From Ferruginivarius sediminum (GTDB lineage Bacteria; Pseudomonadota; Alphaproteobacteria; Kiloniellales; Rhodovibrionaceae), in NCBI RefSeq assembly GCF_003344765.1, contig NZ_QPMH01000001.1, forward strand, positions 62,001 to 126,000: a stretch of 64,000 bases of DNA. Direction: 5' to 3'. How positions within the stretch are numbered: position 1 is the first letter of the stretch; every line of letters begins with the position of its first letter. Below, piece after piece: positions 61,155 to 64,000 of the stretch. Below the pieces are notes generated by a model that saw only the letters and a program-made list of their open reading frames with translations, ran no database searches and was not told where the DNA came from. Made by a program: the position numbers and the translations under genes.

Positions 61155-62009
61155 ATGGAACGCACCGAGTGGGTTGAGCGGTTCCGCGACCGCCTGAACG
61201 AGCTGATCGAGCGCGAGGGCAGCAGCCGGGCGGCGTTCGCGGCACGCATCGGGCTTGACCGTTCGACGTTGTCGCAGCTTCTGGCACCCGAGAACGCGCG
61301 ACTGCCGCGCGCGGAAACCATCGCCGCGATTGCTCGCGAAACGCAGGTCAGCGCCGATTGGCTTCTCGGCCTGACACAGGAGGGAAAGCCGGGCGCGGAA
61401 CTGGTGCCGGGGCAGATGGAGGTCGAGCCCGGTGGCGCCAGTCCGGTGGACGAGCGGCTGCGGCGCTGGCACGCCGAGGCCATCGGCTCCAAGATCCGCT
61501 ATGTGCCGACGACACTGCCGGACCTGCTGAAGACCGAAGACACGATCGACTACGAGTACCGCTCGTATTCCTCGGAGATGCCGGAGGTGCGGCTGCGCCA
61601 AGCCGAGTCGAGCCTGGCCTATTCACGCCTTCCGGAAACCGACATGGAAGCGTGCTCTTCGTTCCAGCTTGTCGAGGAGATGGCGCGCGGGGAGGGAATC
61701 TGGCGCGATTATCCGAAGCCCAAGCGCCTGGAGCAGCTCCACCACGCGCGAGAGCTGGTCGGCGAGCTTTACCCGACTTTCCGCTGGTTCCTGTTCGACG
61801 GGCGGCAGCGGTTCTCCGTGCCGGTGACCATTTTCGGGCCACGCCGGGTCGCAGTCTACATCGGCAATATGTACTTCGTCTTCAACAGTACCGAGCACAT
61901 CCGGATCATGACGCGTCACTTCGACGACCTGATCCGCGCCGCGGTAGTACAGCCCACCGACGTCACGAGCTTCCTCGACCGGCTGTACACCGAGGTGGCG
62001 GAGGGCTGA
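61155..62009 (+). CDS. XRE family transcriptional regulator with unidentified C-terminal domain
   Basis: A 284-residue protein with an N-terminal Cro/C1-type HTH (RFRDRLNELIEREGSSRAAF, GLDRSTLSQLLAPENARLP, then ETQVSADWLLGLTQ) and a C-terminal domain of about 200 residues that I do not recognise. The latter contains RYVPTTLPDLLKTEDTIDYE, FRWFLFDGRQRFSVPVTIFG and VAVYIGNMYFVFNSTEHIR, an alpha/beta pattern that could bind a ligand. It is followed after one base by a PhnD-like binding-protein gene, so the two are cotranscribed. The ribosome-binding site is weak (GCGGAGTAAAAG). Confidence 0.85.
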   Translation: MERTEWVERFRDRLNELIEREGSSRAAFAARIGLDRSTLSQLLAPENARLPRAETIAAIARETQVSADWLLGLTQEGKPGAELVPGQMEVEPGGASPVDERLRRWHAEAIGSKIRYVPTTLPDLLKTEDTIDYEYRSYSSEMPEVRLRQAESSLAYSRLPETDMEACSSFQLVEEMARGEGIWRDYPKPKRLEQLHHARELVGELYPTFRWFLFDGRQRFSVPVTIFGPRRVAVYIGNMYFVFNSTEHIRIMTRHFDDLIRAAVVQPTDVTSFLDRLYTEVAEG

Positions 62010-62010
62010 A

Positions 62011-62838
62011 ATGGCTGCCATCGCGGGCCTTCCGATGTACGATCTGCCGGGCGTGTCCGTCTGGCAGACGGCTTGGTGGTACGGTCTGGCTCGCCACTTC
62101 CGGGCGGCCGGGCTGGCGGACGTGCCCCGTTCGCTGACACGCGCGTCATGCGCCGCGGATATCTGGGGGCATCCGCGTCTTTTATTCGCGCAGACTTGCG
62201 GTTATCCCCTGACACATGGTTTTGCCGGCAAATTGCGTGTTGTCGCCACGCCCTGCTACAACGCGCCCGGCTGCGCGGGAAGCGACTATGCCAGTGCCAT
62301 CGTCGTGCGAAGCGATTCGCCCGCACGGACGATCGCGGAGGTGATCGGCGGACGCTGCGCCATCAACGAACCGGGGTCCCAATCCGGCTGTAACGCACTG
62401 CGTGCCGCCGTTGCGCCACACTGCGGGACGGGGCCGGCATTTCGTGAACAGGTGGCCACGGGCACCCATCTCGCCAGCATCCGAGCTGTCGCGCAGGGGC
62501 GGGCGGACGTCTGCGCCGTCGACGCCGTGACCCACGCCCTCTTGGCGCGGCACCGCGCAGAGGCATTGGCCGGGACAAGGGTCCTGACCTACACGGAGCG
62601 CGTGCCCGGACTTCCCTACGTCACGCGCGCGGAGGTCGGCGACGACATTGTGGCGCGTCTGCGCGAGGGTCTTTCCGCGGCGTTGAAAGATCCGGATCTG
62701 GCGGAGGTGCGGGAGGCCCTTCTTATTTCAGGCGCCGAAGAGCGGGAAGCTTCAGACTACGGACGTATCCTGGATATGGAGCGGCATGCCCTGGCGCGCT
62801 GCCCGGCACTTGCTGTCGAGCCTTGTCCAGCGCCTTGA
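62011..62838 (+). CDS. PhnD/SsuA-type substrate-binding protein without a signal peptide
   Basis: A 275-residue periplasmic-binding-protein-fold protein. Signs: GLPMYDLPGVSVWQTAWWYG at the start, LRVVATPCYNAPGCAGSDYA, CAINEPGSQSGCNALRAAVA and GTHLASIRAVAQGRADVCAV, DAVTHALLARHR. Phosphonate-binding PhnD proteins share the last two blocks. No signal peptide or lipobox is seen, and no transporter genes are nearby, so it may act in the cytoplasm, possibly as a ligand sensor for the XRE regulator encoded just upstream. It is rich in cysteine for this fold. Confidence 0.8.
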   Translation: MAAIAGLPMYDLPGVSVWQTAWWYGLARHFRAAGLADVPRSLTRASCAADIWGHPRLLFAQTCGYPLTHGFAGKLRVVATPCYNAPGCAGSDYASAIVVRSDSPARTIAEVIGGRCAINEPGSQSGCNALRAAVAPHCGTGPAFREQVATGTHLASIRAVAQGRADVCAVDAVTHALLARHRAEALAGTRVLTYTERVPGLPYVTRAEVGDDIVARLREGLSAALKDPDLAEVREALLISGAEEREASDYGRILDMERHALARCPALAVEPCPAP

Positions 62839-62910
62839 TGCGCCTCAAAGACCGCATCCTTGCAAGGGTCCAACTTCCGAGCGTCGAATATCTGGCAAGG
62901 AAGGTGAGAT

Positions 62911-63291
62911 ATGCGGTTATCACCGTTGAGGATTGTGCTGTTGGCCGGTGTTCTCATTACGTCGGCCCCTGTGCTGGCCCAGCAGACGGGCGGCGGCATG
63001 TCCGACGACCGTCCGATCTATGGCCGCCAGTTGATGACCCAGCAGGAGATGGAACATTATCGAGAGCGTATGCGCAGCGCTGAGAGCGAGGAAGAGCGTC
63101 GCCGCATCCGCGCCGAACACCATGCCGAGATGCAAGGGCGGGCGCGTGAACGAGGCGTGCAGCTTCCCGAAAAGCCCGGTTACGGCATGGGCGGGAAAGG
63201 CATGCACGGGCAGGGCATGGGACAAGGCATGGGCAGCGGTGGCGGCTCAGGTATGGGCGACGAACGGCGCAAGGGCGGCGGTCGTCAGTAG
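62911..63291 (+). CDS. Small secreted Met/Gly-rich protein
   Basis: A 126-residue exported protein: signal peptide MRLSPLRIVLLAGVLITSAPV ending ALAQ, then IYGRQLMTQQEMEHYRERMR, a charged helix with EEERRRIRAEHHAEMQGRAR, and a low-complexity tail of Gly, Met and Lys (GYGMGGKGMHGQGMGQGMG). The IYGxxLMTxQE pattern occurs in similar small proteobacterial proteins of unknown function. Repeated Met and His could bind metal such as copper; this is inference. The ribosome-binding site AAGGAAGGTGAG is strong. Confidence 0.8.
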   Translation: MRLSPLRIVLLAGVLITSAPVLAQQTGGGMSDDRPIYGRQLMTQQEMEHYRERMRSAESEEERRRIRAEHHAEMQGRARERGVQLPEKPGYGMGGKGMHGQGMGQGMGSGGGSGMGDERRKGGGRQ

Positions 63292-63335
63292 CCCTTCTCA
63301 GTTCTGAAAATGCGGCTCTGCCAAGGACAAAATGA

Positions 63336-63361
63336 AAGCGGCGGCCGTACGGCCGCCGCTT
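63336..63361. terminator. Perfect 26-bp palindrome between convergent genes, likely a bidirectional terminator
   Basis: AAGCGGCGGCCGT and its complement ACGGCCGCCGCTT form a 13-bp stem. On the minus strand a TTTCATTTTG run follows, so it ends cspA-type transcripts; on the plus strand it lies 45 bases after the Met/Gly-rich gene stop, with only TGAAC after it. Confidence 0.7.
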
Positions 63362-63393
63362 GAACTCACGTACGGGTCGAACCGGGTTACAGT

Positions 63394-63603
63394 TCAGCCC
63401 ACAATGCGAAGGTTGTCGGCCGACTGCCGATTGTCGCGGCCGGCAACCAGCTCGAATTCGATCCGCTGACCTTCTTCGAGGCTCTGCAGGCCCGCCCGCT
63501 GAACGGCGGTGATATGAACGAAAGCATCCTTCCCGCCGTCATCCGGGGCGATGAAGCCGTAACCTTTGGTGGTATTGAACCACTTGACCGTGCCGGTAGC
63601 CAT
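63394..63603 (-). CDS. Cold-shock protein, CspA family
   Basis: A 69-residue single OB-fold cold-shock domain with the RNP1 motif KGYGFIAPDD and RNP2 motif DAFVHITAV. It acts as an RNA chaperone/nucleic-acid-binding protein. The N-terminus MATGTVKWFNTTKGYGFI is the classic form. The mRNA leader lies in the plus-strand region 63604-63740. A terminator follows at 63336-63361. Confidence 0.95.
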   Translation of the reverse strand: MATGTVKWFNTTKGYGFIAPDDGGKDAFVHITAVQRAGLQSLEEGQRIEFELVAGRDNRQSADNLRIVG

Positions 63604-63984
63604 GTCGTCTCTGTCTCCGAAGTCGTGTCGTTGGCACGATCGGCCCGCCCGCGCCGCTCGTTAGTCCTGGTCCGGCGCGGGCATGCTACGCATCGACACG
63701 TCGGCAGTTCACGAGAGACCGGCCAAAGCCGAAAGTGGATAAATAATGGGACCGGATGGGGCGCCGCGCAAGACCAAAGTAGCCTTGAATCCGGGGGGGG
63801 CCATGTGACGAACACGCGCCTAACGGGAGTTATCCGTAGCGCAAGGCACGTGCGAATTTGTCACAGGAATGCGTCATGGCGCGCGCAACGACGCGGGATA
63901 GAATGCCCGCTCAAGGCTAGCTGGCTAAATCAAGGCCGGAACAAGGTCAGATACCAGGAGCATCAAAGCTCCGGCGGGAGGGAG
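63604..63984. other. Intergenic region upstream of the cold-shock gene and the final partial gene
   Basis: 381 bases without a gene. The left part is the likely cold-shock mRNA leader and promoter on the minus strand; the right part should contain the promoter of the gene starting at 63985. A G9-like run occurs near 63793. I see no clear conserved site. Confidence 0.4.
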
Positions 63985-64000
63985 ATGATCATGCAGCGGA
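63985..64000 (+). CDS. Start of a gene running off the window
   Basis: ATG ATC ATG CAG CGG A... begins at 63985 (or at the second ATG, 63991) directly after GGCGGGAGGGAG, an excellent ribosome-binding site. Only five codons are visible, so the product cannot be named. Confidence 0.45.

Noticed and set aside
1-64000. CRISPR arrays, tRNA/rRNA genes, integrases, complete insertion sequences, or a defence island
   Set aside because: No regularly spaced repeats, no tRNA-like cloverleaf with CCA-type ends that I could recognise, and no transposase, recombinase or known defence proteins among the products.

Overview
The window is high-GC (roughly 65%) DNA packed with genes on both strands. It looks like the chromosome of a free-living, motile, salt-tolerant alphaproteobacterium, probably from the Rhodospirillales in the broad sense. 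The signs are: the alphaproteobacterial flagellar regulator FliX next to a DksA with a single zinc-finger cysteine; an imuA-imuB-dnaE2 mutagenesis cassette with a GAAC-N7-GAAC LexA box; an ectABC cluster for the compatible solute ectoine; a PutA without its own DNA-binding domain beside a divergent Lrp-type regulator; DUF1127 and MttB-like genes; and many abundant alphaproteobacterial transporter families. I see no rRNA, tRNA, CRISPR array, prophage or complete insertion sequence.

Layout. 0-1.5 kb: a small secreted protein, fliX (with CtrA-like sites) and dksA. 1.6-6.6 kb: an RND efflux pump (permease and adaptor) with a divergent TetR regulator and a palindromic operator. 6.6-10.3 kb: a YeeE/YedE sulfur transporter with a periplasmic rhodanese, then a mannose-1-phosphate guanylyltransferase/isomerase. 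10.4-15.2 kb: a tandem universal stress protein behind a perfect FNR box, then a convergent peptide-type ABC importer (binding protein and two permeases, no ATPase), split between the permeases by a small palindromic repeat element. 15.3-17.5 kb: pyrE and thiM-thiE. 17.5-23.1 kb: a less GC-rich stretch with a TPR membrane protein, an M48 lipoprotein protease, a secreted protein, a patatin-like lipase and a tiny HTH protein. 23.2-30.4 kb: an enoyl-CoA hydratase homologue, a thioesterase and the SOS mutagenesis cassette.

30.6-39.2 kb: a lipoprotein, the lrp/putA pair for proline catabolism, inner-membrane proteins (DUF454, MarC), a secreted 204-residue protein, and an AraC/MFS pair. 39.3-44.5 kb: a DAO-type flavin oxidoreductase, a nitrilase-family amidohydrolase, formate-tetrahydrofolate ligase, and a second 204-residue secreted protein paralogous to the one at 35.5 kb. 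44.6-50.8 kb: small membrane, acetyltransferase and DUF4174 genes, then histidine utilisation (hutG, hutI, hutF) and an ornithine cyclodeaminase. 50.9-56.8 kb: an OpgC-like membrane protein, a LysR regulator flanked by two copies of the same 17-bp inverted repeat, a DUF1127 protein, an EamA transporter, a HemG-like flavodoxin with an FNR-like box, an MttB-family methyltransferase and an orphan HicB. 57.3-63.6 kb: ectABC, a fatty-acid desaturase, an XRE regulator paired with a PhnD-like binding protein, a small Met/Gly-rich secreted protein and a cold-shock protein. A further gene starts in the last 16 bases.

The metabolic genes fit together. Amino-acid catabolism (Hut, PutA, ornithine cyclodeaminase) feeds glutamate and proline pools. 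HutF-HutG release formate, which the formate-tetrahydrofolate ligase could recycle into one-carbon metabolism. Ectoine synthesis starts from aspartate semialdehyde and uses glutamate as amino donor. The most informative new signals are regulatory and structural: the LysR repeat pair, the FNR boxes, and the repeat element inserted exactly at an overlapping stop/start with a 13-bp duplication. I did not find a convincing entirely new multigene system.
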